DNA from: a bacterium
Lineage (GTDB): Bacteria > Planctomycetota > UBA1135 > UBA2386
Assembly: GCA_030432695.1 (NCBI GenBank)
Contig: JAUILN010000009.1
Location: forward strand, 186,001-250,000
Reading direction: 5' to 3'
Length of the DNA: 64,000 nt
Shown: positions 25,500 through 34,903 of the stretch, piece by piece
Numbering within the stretch: the first letter of the stretch is position 1
Layout of the letters: each line of letters starts with the position of its first letter
Notes under the pieces: generated by a model
Seen by the model: only the letters and a program-made list of their open reading frames with translations
Told to the model about the DNA's origin: nothing
The model's database searches: none
Made by a program: the position numbers and the translations under genes

Positions 25500-26078
25500 A
25501 TGCCCCCCAGGAACCCCGAACCGACGGATCCACCGGCCGCTGCACCGGCCGTGCTGCCTGCCGAACTCTACGAACGCCTGCGCACCGCGGCGCGCCGGCT
25601 GATGCGCGGCGAGGGTGCCGACCACACGCTGCAGACCACCGCGCTGGTGCACGAGGCGTGGCTCCGGCTGACCCACTCGGATCCGGAGCTCCGCCAGGAA
25701 CCGCAGCGGGTGTTGGCGGCGGCGAGCGAGGCGATGCGGCGCGCGCTGATCGACCACGCGCGCACCCGAGGGCGGCTGAAGCGCGGCGGGGGTGCGAAGC
25801 GCGAGCTGTTCGACCTCGAAGACCTGCCGGCCCTTGCCGACGCCGAGCCCGAGCAGGTCCTGGCGCTCGACGACGCGTTCGAACGGCTGGCCGCCGAAGA
25901 TCCCGAGGCGGCCGAGGTGGTGCGCCTGCGGTTCCACCTGGGGCTCGGCGTGGAGGAGACCGCCGGGGCGCTGGGCCTGTCGCCGCGGACGGTGAAGCGA
26001 CGCTGGGCGTTCGCCCGGAGTTGGCTGTTCCGCGAACTTCACGGCGGTGACCGGTCGGCCGGCGCCGCGCTCGACTGA
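25500..26078 (+). CDS. ECF-type sigma-70 factor (kinase-linked group)
   Basis: 192 residues. Region 2 is HTLQTTALVHEAWLRL..ALIDHARTRGRLKRGGG and region 4 is LAAEDPEAAEVVRLRFHLGLGVEETAGALGLSPRTVKRRWAFARSWL, the helix-turn-helix for the -35 element. This is the sigma-factor class common in Planctomycetes that sits next to a Ser/Thr kinase rather than an anti-sigma factor; the kinase gene follows after 19 bp. Activation by phosphorylation is known for some such pairs and is inferred here. Confidence 0.88.
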   Translation: MPPRNPEPTDPPAAAPAVLPAELYERLRTAARRLMRGEGADHTLQTTALVHEAWLRLTHSDPELRQEPQRVLAAASEAMRRALIDHARTRGRLKRGGGAKRELFDLEDLPALADAEPEQVLALDDAFERLAAEDPEAAEVVRLRFHLGLGVEETAGALGLSPRTVKRRWAFARSWLFRELHGGDRSAGAALD

Positions 26079-26086
26079 TCCCGATC

Positions 26087-26093
26087 GGAGGTG
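26087..26093 (+). promoter_or_regulatory. Ribosome binding site GGAGGTG for the kinase gene
   Basis: GGAGGTG lies 4 bases before the GTG at 26098 and supports that start over the overlapping in-frame ATG at 26047. Confidence 0.65.
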
Positions 26094-26097
26094 CGAC

Positions 26098-29000
26098 GTG
26101 GACCCACGCATCCGTGAGGTGTTCGCCCGGGCGCTGGACCACGCGCCGGACCGTCGGGGGACCTTCCTGCGCCGCGCGACCGCCGGCGACCCGGCGCTGC
26201 GGACCGAGGTCGAGTCCCTGCTGGCGTCGCACGCCCGCATGGGCCGCTTCCTCGAGGTCGCCGAGCGCGACGAGATCGCCGAACCGTGGCCCGCGGTGCC
26301 GGGCTACCGCCTCGAGCGCCTGCTCGGCGAAGGCGGCAATGGGCGGGTGTTCCTCGCCGAGGAGCTCGGCGAGCTGAGCCGGCGCGTCGCGGTCAAGGTG
26401 ATGCACAGCGGGCTCGGCGGTCCACGCGCCAGGGAACGGTTCGAACTCGAGCGCCGCATCCTTGCCGGGCTGCAGCACGACGGCATCGCGCGGATCTTCG
26501 CCGCGGGACAGCTCGACGACGAGCGACCGTGGTACGCGATGGAGTGGGTCGACGGGCCGACCCTGGTCCGTTTCTGTGACGGCCGGCTGCTCGGCGTGTC
26601 GGCCCGCCTCGCGTTGTTCGTGAGGCTGTGCTGCGCGGCGACCCACGCGCACCAGCGCGGCGTGCTGCACGGCGACCTGAAGCCGGCCAACGTGCTGGTC
26701 TGCACGGTCGATGGCCGACCGACCCCGAAGGTCATCGACTTCGGGATCTCGCGCCTGCGACCCGGCGCTGCTGACGACCTGGGCGGTTCCGGCTCGCGGC
26801 TCGGGACTCCGTACTACATGAGTCCCGAGCAACACGCGGCCGACGCGGTGCTCGACGTGCGCAGCGACGTGTATGCCCTCGGCGTGATGCTCGGCGAGCT
26901 GCTGTTGGGTCGCTTCGCAGCAGGCGGTTCCGGGCCTCTCGCCGGACGGTTCCGGAGCCTCGACCTCGACGAGCGCCGGCGGCGCGCCGCGCTGCGTGAC
27001 ACGTCGCCGTCTCGGCTGGCGCGGCAGGTTCGCGGTGACCTCGACGCGATCCTGGCCCGGGCGACCCACCCCGATCCCGAGCGGCGTTATCCGAACGTCG
27101 AGTCCCTGGCGCAGGACTGCGAGCACCACCTCCAGTCCCGCCCGGTCGCCGCGCGGGCCGCGGGACCGCTCTACGTGGCCGGACGCTTCGTGCGTCGACG
27201 GCCGACCACGGTGCTGGTGCTGCTGTTCGTCGCGGCGATCCCGTTGTTGGCGCAGGCGCTCGGTGACCTGCAGCGCGAGGCGGATCGAGCGACGCGGCTG
27301 GCGCGCGGCTGGGAGGCGGCCTCGGCGGACGTGCTCGACTTCCTCGAGGACAGCTTCCGCGCGGTCGAGCCCGAGCGCGCCGGTCCTTCGCCGGACGTCG
27401 CCACGCTGCTCGTCGAGGCCACCGACCGTGCCGGCGAACGCTTCGCGACCGGCTCGCTGGTCGGCGCGCGCGTCCACCTGACGCTCGGCAGGAGCTGGAT
27501 GGCGATCGGGGATGAGGCCCGGGCGGCCGTGTGCTTCGAGCGCAGTGCGGCGGCTCTGCAGGCCCTCGGCGGCGCAGCGGCGGTGCCGCGCGCGACGGTC
27601 GACGTCGAACTCTCCCGCGCGGCGATCGCGCTCGGCGACGACGCCCGCGCGGTCGACCTGCTCGCACGGGCTCTGCCGGTGCTCCGCGCGCATCGTGCGC
27701 AGGCGTTCGAGGCGTGGTTGGCGGCCGAGGTGCAGCAGGCGTTCGCGCTCGGCCGGCGCGAGGGAGTCGCGGCGTCGTATCGCGCGCTCGAAGACACCTG
27801 GCGGCAGGTCGAGGAACTCGGCCGCACGGGCAGCCTCGCTGCGCAGTCGCTGTTGCTCGACCTGATCGAGCGGGCGCGCGAGGCGGGCGCCGAACAGCGG
27901 GCCCGAGCGCTGGAACTTCGCTTCGACGAGCTGCGCCGCCCCGGAGACGGCGGCGTGCTGCACGACCTGCAGCGCGACTACATCGCCACGCGGTCGGCGT
28001 TCCATGCCGGCCGCCTCGCCGAGGCCGATCGGTTCGGGACGTCGTTGCTGCCACGGGTCCGCGCGCAGCTCGGTTCCGACCATCGGCTGACGTTCCGGGT
28101 CTACGAGCTGCTCGGCGCGATCGCCCGCAAGCGGCAGGACTTCGAGGGCAGCGTCGAGATGTTCCGTGCCGCCCATCTGATCGCGCTGCGGATCTTCGGA
28201 TCGGGTCACCCGCGAGCCTTGCAGGCGACGGCCAATCTGGCGCTCGCCGAGATCGGTAACGGGGCCCTCGATGCCGCGGGCGCCGTGCTCGAGGCGGCCG
28301 CCGCGGACGTCGCCGCGCTTCCCGTGGATTCCGAGCGGGCACTCCGGCTGCGATTCCGCCGTGTGCACGCGGCGCTGCTCGGCGCGCGAGGCCAGCACGC
28401 CGAGGCGCTCGCGGTGCTGGAGGAGGAACTCGGCGCGGCCGAGGATCGCGACGAGATCCTGGAGCAGCACGAGCTGCGCCGGCTGGCGGTCCCGCTGCTG
28501 ATCCGGAACGGCTCGTTCGAATTGGCCGAGAACCAGCTCCGCGCGCTACGCAGTCAGCCGGTGGTCGACGGCCCGGTGACTCCCGAGGCGGAACTCGACC
28601 TGGACCTGTGGGAGGCGCGGCTGGAGCACGCGCGGGGTCACTCGGACCGAGCGCTCGAGATCCTGGCCGCGCGCACCGCCCGGGCGCTGCGGGAGCTCGG
28701 CCCGGCTTCGTCGGTGAGCGTCGATGCCCTGCGCTACCAGGCTTCCTTGCTGCTCGAGCTGGGTCGCGAGGCGGAGGCGCTACGAGTCACCGTCACCTAC
28801 CGTCGCGAGTTCGAGCAGTGGCTGGCGGCCGGCGAGCGGAGGTCTGCTGACCGGGCAGTGTTCGCACGGCTGCTGCTGACGGCGGAACCCGCCGCCGCGC
28901 GCGATCCGGCCGCGGCGCTCACGGTGCTTCGCGAGGACGTCGAGTCGGGCCGGGCCACCCTCTCCGCGCGGATGAGCTGGTCGGAGGCGCTCTACCGTAC

Positions 29001-29136
29001 CGGCGACGTCCAGGGAGCCCTTGCCGCAGTCGAGTCGGCGGCCCGGGACGCGCCCGACGACCCGAGGGTGCTACGGACCCTGGCGGGCCTGCGCGCTCAG
29101 GCGGGCGTCGTAAGCCCTTCAGGGGATTCCAAGTAA
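26098..29136 (+). CDS. Membrane Ser/Thr protein kinase with TPR-like ectodomain
   Basis: 1,012 residues from a GTG start (VDPRIREVFARAL, the usual beginning of this kinase group). The kinase domain (about 68-350) has LLGEGGNGRVF, VAVKVMH, HGDLKPAN (from 191) and DFG (214-216), then LGTPYYMSPEQH. One transmembrane helix (TTVLVLLFVAAIPLLAQAL, about 370-389) leads to a long alpha-helical, TPR-like C-terminus outside the cytoplasm. It pairs with the sigma factor upstream, so an outside signal may be passed by phosphorylation to that factor. Confidence 0.9.
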   Translation: MDPRIREVFARALDHAPDRRGTFLRRATAGDPALRTEVESLLASHARMGRFLEVAERDEIAEPWPAVPGYRLERLLGEGGNGRVFLAEELGELSRRVAVKVMHSGLGGPRARERFELERRILAGLQHDGIARIFAAGQLDDERPWYAMEWVDGPTLVRFCDGRLLGVSARLALFVRLCCAATHAHQRGVLHGDLKPANVLVCTVDGRPTPKVIDFGISRLRPGAADDLGGSGSRLGTPYYMSPEQHAADAVLDVRSDVYALGVMLGELLLGRFAAGGSGPLAGRFRSLDLDERRRRAALRDTSPSRLARQVRGDLDAILARATHPDPERRYPNVESLAQDCEHHLQSRPVAARAAGPLYVAGRFVRRRPTTVLVLLFVAAIPLLAQALGDLQREADRATRLARGWEAASADVLDFLEDSFRAVEPERAGPSPDVATLLVEATDRAGERFATGSLVGARVHLTLGRSWMAIGDEARAAVCFERSAAALQALGGAAAVPRATVDVELSRAAIALGDDARAVDLLARALPVLRAHRAQAFEAWLAAEVQQAFALGRREGVAASYRALEDTWRQVEELGRTGSLAAQSLLLDLIERAREAGAEQRARALELRFDELRRPGDGGVLHDLQRDYIATRSAFHAGRLAEADRFGTSLLPRVRAQLGSDHRLTFRVYELLGAIARKRQDFEGSVEMFRAAHLIALRIFGSGHPRALQATANLALAEIGNGALDAAGAVLEAAAADVAALPVDSERALRLRFRRVHAALLGARGQHAEALAVLEEELGAAEDRDEILEQHELRRLAVPLLIRNGSFELAENQLRALRSQPVVDGPVTPEAELDLDLWEARLEHARGHSDRALEILAARTARALRELGPASSVSVDALRYQASLLLELGREAEALRVTVTYRREFEQWLAAGERRSADRAVFARLLLTAEPAAARDPAAALTVLREDVESGRATLSARMSWSEALYRTGDVQGALAAVESAARDAPDDPRVLRTLAGLRAQAGVVSPSGDSK

Positions 29137-29251
29137 CCCGCCGGATCAGGGCGCGCCGGGGCCGGACCTCGGAATTCGTGTCACGCCTCGAGCGGAGTCG
29201 GCAAAACGCGAGACACCTTCCTTTTCCTCGTTCCGAGGACGGCTCCCGCAG

Positions 29252-32200
29252 ATGCAGAGACTCCTTCCCTTGGCGATCGCCGCGGTCGCGGCCACGCTTC
29301 CTGCCCAGGCTCCCCAGCTCCTCGCCGACATCAACCAGGTGCCCCGCGGCAACTTCGGTTCGGACCCCAGCGAGTGGTTCCAGCTCGGCGGCAGGACCTT
29401 CTTCCGCGCCAGCGACGACGCCGTCGGCAGCGAGCTGTTCGTCACCGACGGCACGATGGCCGGCACCGGCCTGTTCAAGGACATCGTCCCCGGCGAGGAC
29501 AGTTCCTCGCCGAACGGCGCGGTGGTCTACAACGGCCGCGCGTACTTCATCGCCAAGGACCGGACGCATGGCACCGAGCTGTTCGTGACCGATGGCACGG
29601 TGGCGGGCACGGGACTGTTCCTCGACATCCGGCCGGGCTTCGACTCGAGCCAGCCGACCGGCCTGATCGCCAACAACGGCCTGCTCTACTTCACCGCCGA
29701 CGACGGCGTGAATGGTCGTGAGCTGTGGGTGACCGACGGCACGCTGGCCGGCACCCAGATGGTCGTCGACCTGAACCCGGGCGCGGGCGACGGACTCAGC
29801 GGGGTCCCGGAATGGGCGGTCCTCAACGGCGCGCTGTTCTTCGCCGGGACCGGCATCAACGGCACGGAGCTGTACCGCACCTTCGGCACCGCGGCGACCA
29901 CGGCCGAGGTCGCCGACATCAACCTCGGTGGCGCCGGCTCGAATCCCCAGGCCCTGACCACCGTCGGTGGCCTGATCTACTTCCGCTGCGACGACGGCGC
30001 GACCGGCATCGAGCCCTGGGTCACCGACGGCATCGCCGTGACCCAGCTGGGCGACATCCGCAACGGCGGCTCGTCGTTCCCCTTCCGGTACATCGGTTGG
30101 AACGGCCAGGTCTACTTCACCGCCAACGACGGCGTGAACGGCTCCGAGCTGTGGGTGACCGACGGCACCGTGGCCGGCACCTTCATGCTGGTCGACATCC
30201 GCGGCGGCGCGTCGAGCTCCTCGCCGAGCGAGTTCTTCATCGGCGGCTCCCGCCTCTACTTCACCGCCGACGATGGTTCGATCGGCCGTGAGCTGTGGGA
30301 GACCGACGGCACTGCGGTCGGCACCGTTCCGGTCGTCGATATCCACCCGAGCGGCTCGTCGAGCCCCTCGAAGTTCACGCCGATCAGCGCGACGCAGTGG
30401 CTGTTCGCGGCCAACGACGGCAGCAACGGCACCGAGCTGTGGATCACCGACGGCACCGCCGCGGGGACCGCGCTGTTCGCAGACATCGATCCGGGTGCCG
30501 GCAACTCGTCGCCCACCGAGTTCTATTCGCCCGCGCTGGGCACGATGTACTTCCGCGCCCGCGACCCCAACGTGCTCACCGAGCCCTGGGTGACCGACGG
30601 CACCGTCGCCGGCACGCGCATGCTCGCCGACCTCAAGCAGGCGCTGCCCGGTGCGACCAACAGCGCCTCGGTGTCGAGCTTCTTCGACGGCCTCGCCGGC
30701 AAGATGTACTTCTACGCCAACGACGGGGTCAACGGCGGTGAGCTGTGGGCCACCGACGGCACGATGGCTGGCACCGCGATGGTCGCCGACATCCAGCCGG
30801 GGAGCGGCAGCTCGACCCCGGGCGAGTTCGCGCTGATGGGCGGCCGGGTCTACTTCCGGGCCAACGACGGTGCGACCGGTTCGGAGCTGTGGGTGACCGA
30901 CGGCTCCGCAGCCGGCACGCAGCTGGTGGCCGACACGCGCGTCGGCTCGTCCGGTGGCTCGCCGACCGGTCTCTTCGCCGCCGGGACCACGCTCTACTTC
31001 CGCTCCAACGACGGCAGCACCGGGTCCGAACTGTGGAAGTCCGACGGCACCACCGCCGGCACCGTGCTGGTCGCCGACATCCGTGGCGGCTCGAGCAGCG
31101 GCAATCCGCAGAACTTCATCGCCCTGAACGGGCAGGTGCTGTTCACCGCCGACGATGGCATCACCGGCACCGAGCTGTGGACCACCGACGGCACCGCCGC
31201 GGGCACCGTGCCCGTGACCGACATCAACCCCGGTGCGGGTCGTTCGAGCCCCTCGAACATGGTGGTCTACGGCAACCGGGTGGTCTTCGCGGCCGATGAC
31301 GGCACCAACGGCGTCGAGCTGTGGGCGACCGACGGCACGATGGCCGGCACGACGATGATCGCCGACATCAACCCGGGCGGCAGCAGCAACCCGAACGACC
31401 TGGTCGTCCACCAGGGACGGCTGTTCTTCACCGCGGACGACGGCGTGAACGGCGCCGAACTCTGGGTCAGCGACGGGACCGCGACCGGTACCCAGATGGT
31501 GGCCGACATCCGCATGGGGGTCGACGGCTCACGTCCGGGCGACCTGGCCTCGACGCCGGTCGGACTGGTGTTCTCCGCGGACGATGGCGTGAACGGCAGC
31601 GAGCCGTGGGGCAGTGACGGCACCGTCGCCGGCACCAGGATGCTCGCCGACCTCTACGCCGGACCGGTCGGCTCGAACCCGTACCGATGGTTCGTGGTCG
31701 GTGACGGCCGCGTGGTGTTCCGCGCGGACAGCGTCGCCTACGGCACCGAGATCTTCGAAACCGACGGCTCGCCCGCGGGCACCGGCCTCCTGGCCGACCT
31801 CGCGCCGCTCTCCGGCGATTCGTCGATCTTCCACCAGATGATCTTCAACGGGAATCTGCTGTTCTCGGGGGAGGACGGCGTGCACGGCACCGAGGTGTTC
31901 ACGCTCGATCTCGACGCGGTGTCCAAGCAGGTCGGTCAGGGCACCGGTGGTGTCCTGGTACCCCAGCTGGTCGCGACCGCGCCGCGGCTCGGCTTCCCGA
32001 TGCAGTTCGGCGGCTCCAACGCCGAGAGTGGCACCCTCGCGGTCCTCGTCCTCGGCGCACCGGTCGGCGAGTTCGCGGTGCAGGGCCACCTGCTCTACAC
32101 CGCCGGGCCGCAGGTGCTGCCGCTGTTCACCCCGACCACCGCCGGCGCGTGGACCCAGACCTTCATGGTGCCCAACATCGCGGCCCTGAACGGTCTGACG

Positions 32201-32287
32201 GTTGCCTTCCAAGGCTACGTCGGCCCGACCGCGGGTCCGTTGGGTGTCAGCACGACCAACGGCATCTACGCGACGTTGGGGAACTGA
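29252..32287 (+). CDS. Secreted ELWxTDGTxAGT-repeat protein
   Basis: 1,011 residues with a signal peptide (MQRLLPLAIAAVAATLPAQ). About 17 tandem units of 45-60 residues each carry an E-L-W/F/Y-x-T-D-G-T-x-A-G-T turn, a (L)VADIxPGxxSSxP segment and a LYFxADDGxxGxELW strand, a pattern expected to form large beta-propellers. A C-terminal domain of about 110 residues (from GQGTGGVLVPQLVATAPRLGFPMQF) ends in VSTTNGIYATLGN, reminiscent of the tails on the kelch-like proteins. It is likely secreted or on the surface, with unknown ligand. The units are also repeated at DNA level (GAGCTGTGGGTGACCGACGG and variants), so the copy number may be unstable. Confidence 0.85.
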   Translation: MQRLLPLAIAAVAATLPAQAPQLLADINQVPRGNFGSDPSEWFQLGGRTFFRASDDAVGSELFVTDGTMAGTGLFKDIVPGEDSSSPNGAVVYNGRAYFIAKDRTHGTELFVTDGTVAGTGLFLDIRPGFDSSQPTGLIANNGLLYFTADDGVNGRELWVTDGTLAGTQMVVDLNPGAGDGLSGVPEWAVLNGALFFAGTGINGTELYRTFGTAATTAEVADINLGGAGSNPQALTTVGGLIYFRCDDGATGIEPWVTDGIAVTQLGDIRNGGSSFPFRYIGWNGQVYFTANDGVNGSELWVTDGTVAGTFMLVDIRGGASSSSPSEFFIGGSRLYFTADDGSIGRELWETDGTAVGTVPVVDIHPSGSSSPSKFTPISATQWLFAANDGSNGTELWITDGTAAGTALFADIDPGAGNSSPTEFYSPALGTMYFRARDPNVLTEPWVTDGTVAGTRMLADLKQALPGATNSASVSSFFDGLAGKMYFYANDGVNGGELWATDGTMAGTAMVADIQPGSGSSTPGEFALMGGRVYFRANDGATGSELWVTDGSAAGTQLVADTRVGSSGGSPTGLFAAGTTLYFRSNDGSTGSELWKSDGTTAGTVLVADIRGGSSSGNPQNFIALNGQVLFTADDGITGTELWTTDGTAAGTVPVTDINPGAGRSSPSNMVVYGNRVVFAADDGTNGVELWATDGTMAGTTMIADINPGGSSNPNDLVVHQGRLFFTADDGVNGAELWVSDGTATGTQMVADIRMGVDGSRPGDLASTPVGLVFSADDGVNGSEPWGSDGTVAGTRMLADLYAGPVGSNPYRWFVVGDGRVVFRADSVAYGTEIFETDGSPAGTGLLADLAPLSGDSSIFHQMIFNGNLLFSGEDGVHGTEVFTLDLDAVSKQVGQGTGGVLVPQLVATAPRLGFPMQFGGSNAESGTLAVLVLGAPVGEFAVQGHLLYTAGPQVLPLFTPTTAGAWTQTFMVPNIAALNGLTVAFQGYVGPTAGPLGVSTTNGIYATLGN

Positions 32288-32324
32288 TCCATCGGGGGAG
32301 GGCCGCGCGGCTATCGTCGCGCGG

Positions 32325-33464
32325 ATGCGATTCCTTCCCTCGTTCGGCCTCGCCGGCTGGTGTGCGCTCGCGGGCGCGCTCGCGCCGGCGCAGGGCGAAC
32401 TGCCCTTCCGCCTCCTCGAACTCTCGGGCACGCCCTACGAGCGCGGTCTGCAGCACGGTGAGGAACTCCGGGCCGAGATCGCCGAGGTGATGGCCGGCTG
32501 GAAGGCCGACCTGGCGGAGCGGGTCGAAGGGGACGCCGACGAATGGCTGGCGCAGTTCCTCGCCAGGACCTCGTTCGACGGCGCCGTCCGCCGGCATTGC
32601 CCGGGCCTCCTCGACGAGGTCCGTGGGATCGCCGCGGGCTCCGGCCAACGCTTCGAGGACGTGTTCGCGATCCAGTTGATCGACGAGCAGTGGGTCGCCT
32701 TCATGGACGGCCGGCACTGCACGACCTTCGGCGTCGACGCGGGTGACGGTCGGCCGGCGATCGTCGCGCAGAACCTGGACATCCCGCCCTGGATGCACCG
32801 CTGGCCGACGGTGCTGCGGATCAGGCACAGCGATTCCGGGCTGCAGAGCCACGTAGTCACGCTGCCGGGGCTGATCGGCGCCAATGGCCTCAACAATGCG
32901 CGCATCGCGGTGGGGGTGAACACCATCCTGCAGATCGCGCCCAGCAAGGACGGCTTGCCGGTGGCGTTCGTGGTGCGCGGTCTGCTGGAGCAGCCCGACC
33001 ATTCCACCGCGCTCGCTTTCCTGCATCGGGTGAAGCACGCCTCGGGGCAGGCCTACACGGTCGGTGGGCCGGAGACGGCGCCTTGCTTCGAGTGCTCGGC
33101 AGCGGGAGCGGCGCGCTTCGATCCGTTCGCGGGGCGGGGTTTCCAGTGCCATACGAACCACCCCCTGGCGAGCCGTGACTACGCGCCGTGGTTGGTGAAG
33201 GCTGCCAAGGACGGCGGGCACTCGCTCGACGAGGTGCCGTGGAGCTGTCCGCGTATCGACCACGCCGAGTCGGTGCTCTCGAAGGCCGAGGCGGTCGATC
33301 TGGATCTCGTTCTCGGCCTCCTGCGCTCGCGCGAAGGTGCCGTGACGATCTGCAACGACCACACCTACGCCTGCACCGTGATGCTGCTCGGCCCGCGTCC
33401 GGAGCTGCGGGTCGGCTTCGGGCCACCAGACTCCACACCGCTCACCAGCCTGTTCTTCGATTGA
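32325..33464 (+). CDS. C45-type acyltransferase/hydrolase (Ntn fold), exported
   Basis: 379 residues with a signal peptide (FGLAGWCALAGALAPAQG). PYERGLQHGEELRAEI, then HCTTFGVDAGDGRPAIVAQNLD with Cys132 as the likely autocatalytic nucleophile, then FVVRGLLE, TVGGPETAPCFECSA and CHTNHPL match the peptidase C45 (acyl-CoA:6-aminopenicillanate acyltransferase-like) family. Cleavage before Cys132 would give the N-terminal nucleophile enzyme. The substrate is unknown. The stop overlaps the sulfatase start in TGATG, so the two are co-translated. Confidence 0.82.
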   Translation: MRFLPSFGLAGWCALAGALAPAQGELPFRLLELSGTPYERGLQHGEELRAEIAEVMAGWKADLAERVEGDADEWLAQFLARTSFDGAVRRHCPGLLDEVRGIAAGSGQRFEDVFAIQLIDEQWVAFMDGRHCTTFGVDAGDGRPAIVAQNLDIPPWMHRWPTVLRIRHSDSGLQSHVVTLPGLIGANGLNNARIAVGVNTILQIAPSKDGLPVAFVVRGLLEQPDHSTALAFLHRVKHASGQAYTVGGPETAPCFECSAAGAARFDPFAGRGFQCHTNHPLASRDYAPWLVKAAKDGGHSLDEVPWSCPRIDHAESVLSKAEAVDLDLVLGLLRSREGAVTICNDHTYACTVMLLGPRPELRVGFGPPDSTPLTSLFFD

Positions 33465-34894
33465 TGTCACGCCTCGATTCGATCGTCGGCAGGGTCGCTG
33501 CCGTTCTCCTGCTCGGATGGGCCGGAGTCTTCGCCCAGGAGCCCGCCGCTCCGCGGCGGGCGCCCAACATCCTGTTCGTCTACCTCGACGACTTCGGCTG
33601 GCGCGATGCCGGCTTCATGGGCTCGGACTTCTACGAGACTCCCCATCTCGACGCGCTGGCCGCCGACGGCATGGTGTTCACCGACGCCTATGCCTGCGCG
33701 GCGAACTGCGCACCGTCGCGGGCCTGTCTGCTGTCCGGTCAGTACACCCCGCGCCACGGCATCTACAACGTGGGCACCAAGCCACGCGGGCAGGCAGCGC
33801 ATCGACGCCTCCTGCACGTGTCCGGCACCGACACGCTGGCGCCCGAGGTCGTGACCTGGGCCGAGGTCCTGAAGGCGAACGGTTACCGCACCGGGATGTT
33901 CGGCAAGTGGCATCTCGGCACGACGCCCGAGGAGCAGGGCTTCGACGTCGCGGTGGAACGCGGTCGGTTGAAGGGCTTCCGTGGCCACAACGGGCCGGAC
34001 GGCGCCTACCTCGCCGACGTGCTGACCGACCGGACCATCGAGTTCATCCGCGAGAGCGCCGACCAGCCCTGGTGCGCCTACCTCGCGCACTTCGCGGTGC
34101 ACACGCCGCTGCAGCCGAAGAAGGACCTGCTGCCGAAGTATCAGGCCAAAGAGCCCGGCGAACTGCACGACCACGTGGTGATGGCGACGATGATCCAGGC
34201 GGTCGACGACGGTGTCGGGCGCATCGTCGCGGGGCTCGACGAGTTCGGGCTGACCGACGACACGGTCATCGTGTTCTCGTCGGACAATGGCGGCTATGGG
34301 CCCGCGACCGACATGGCGCCGCTGAAGGGTTACAAGGGCACCTACTACGAAGGTGGGATCCGCGTGCCGTTCTTCGTGCGGTGGCCTGGCGTGGTCGCGG
34401 GCGGTGGCCGTTCGGCCGAGCCGATCTCCGGGATCGACGTGTACCCGACCCTCTGCGAGATCGCGGGTGCCGAACTGCCCGAAGGCCAACCGTCCGACGG
34501 CCTGAGTCTGGTGCCGCTGCTCCGCGGCGAGGAACACGACCTGGTCGAGCGCGCGCTGTTCTGGCACTTCCCGGCCTACTTGCAGTCCTACAGCGTGTTC
34601 GACGAGCAGCGCGATCCGCTGTTCCGCTCGCGGCCGTGCAGCATCATCCGGATGGGGGACTGGAAGCTGCACCAGTACTTCGAGGACGGTCGCTTCGAGT
34701 TGTACGACCTGCGCGAGGACCTCGGCGAGACCACCAACCTGGCGAGCGCCGAGCCCGGCCGGGCCGCGGCCATGCTGGTTCGCCTGCAGGCCTGGCAGGA
34801 ACGCGTCGGCGCGCCGGTGCCGAGCGAGCCGAATCCCGAGTTCGATGCCGAAGCCGAGGCGGCGGCGATCGAGAAGCAGCTGCGGAAGCGGTGA
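33464..34894 (+). CDS. Secreted type I sulfatase
   Basis: 476 residues with a signal peptide (VGRVAAVLLLGWAGVFAQ). NILFVYLDDFGWRDAGFMG binds the metal; CAANCAPSRACLLSGQYTPRHG holds Cys82 of the CxPSR formylglycine motif; GMFGKWHLG and FSSDNGGYGPATDMAPLKGYKGTYYEGGIRVPFFVRWPG are family standards. It belongs to the arylsulfatase A-like group. It is co-translated with the C45-type protein. Confidence 0.92.
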   Translation: MSRLDSIVGRVAAVLLLGWAGVFAQEPAAPRRAPNILFVYLDDFGWRDAGFMGSDFYETPHLDALAADGMVFTDAYACAANCAPSRACLLSGQYTPRHGIYNVGTKPRGQAAHRRLLHVSGTDTLAPEVVTWAEVLKANGYRTGMFGKWHLGTTPEEQGFDVAVERGRLKGFRGHNGPDGAYLADVLTDRTIEFIRESADQPWCAYLAHFAVHTPLQPKKDLLPKYQAKEPGELHDHVVMATMIQAVDDGVGRIVAGLDEFGLTDDTVIVFSSDNGGYGPATDMAPLKGYKGTYYEGGIRVPFFVRWPGVVAGGGRSAEPISGIDVYPTLCEIAGAELPEGQPSDGLSLVPLLRGEEHDLVERALFWHFPAYLQSYSVFDEQRDPLFRSRPCSIIRMGDWKLHQYFEDGRFELYDLREDLGETTNLASAEPGRAAAMLVRLQAWQERVGAPVPSEPNPEFDAEAEAAAIEKQLRKR

Positions 34895-34903
34895 AGCGGC
34901 TGG

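Noticed and set aside
25432..28470. Long minus-strand open frame opposite the sigma factor and kinase
   Set aside because: It mirrors the plus-strand codon pattern of a high-GC gene and has no recognisable domain; the same holds for minus frames at 28919-31411, 36253-38043, 41249-43744, 56525-60460 and 61883-63913.
29252..32287. Regularly spaced repeats as a CRISPR array
   Set aside because: Spacing of about 140-170 bp, sequence variation between units and a continuous coding frame show protein repeats.
18339..34894. FGE-fold domains of the DGR targets as maturation enzymes for the two sulfatases
   Set aside because: The C-x4-C catalytic pair is missing in all four targets, the region is hypervariable, and the sulfatases are far away. 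An ordinary FGE or anSME gene elsewhere is more likely.
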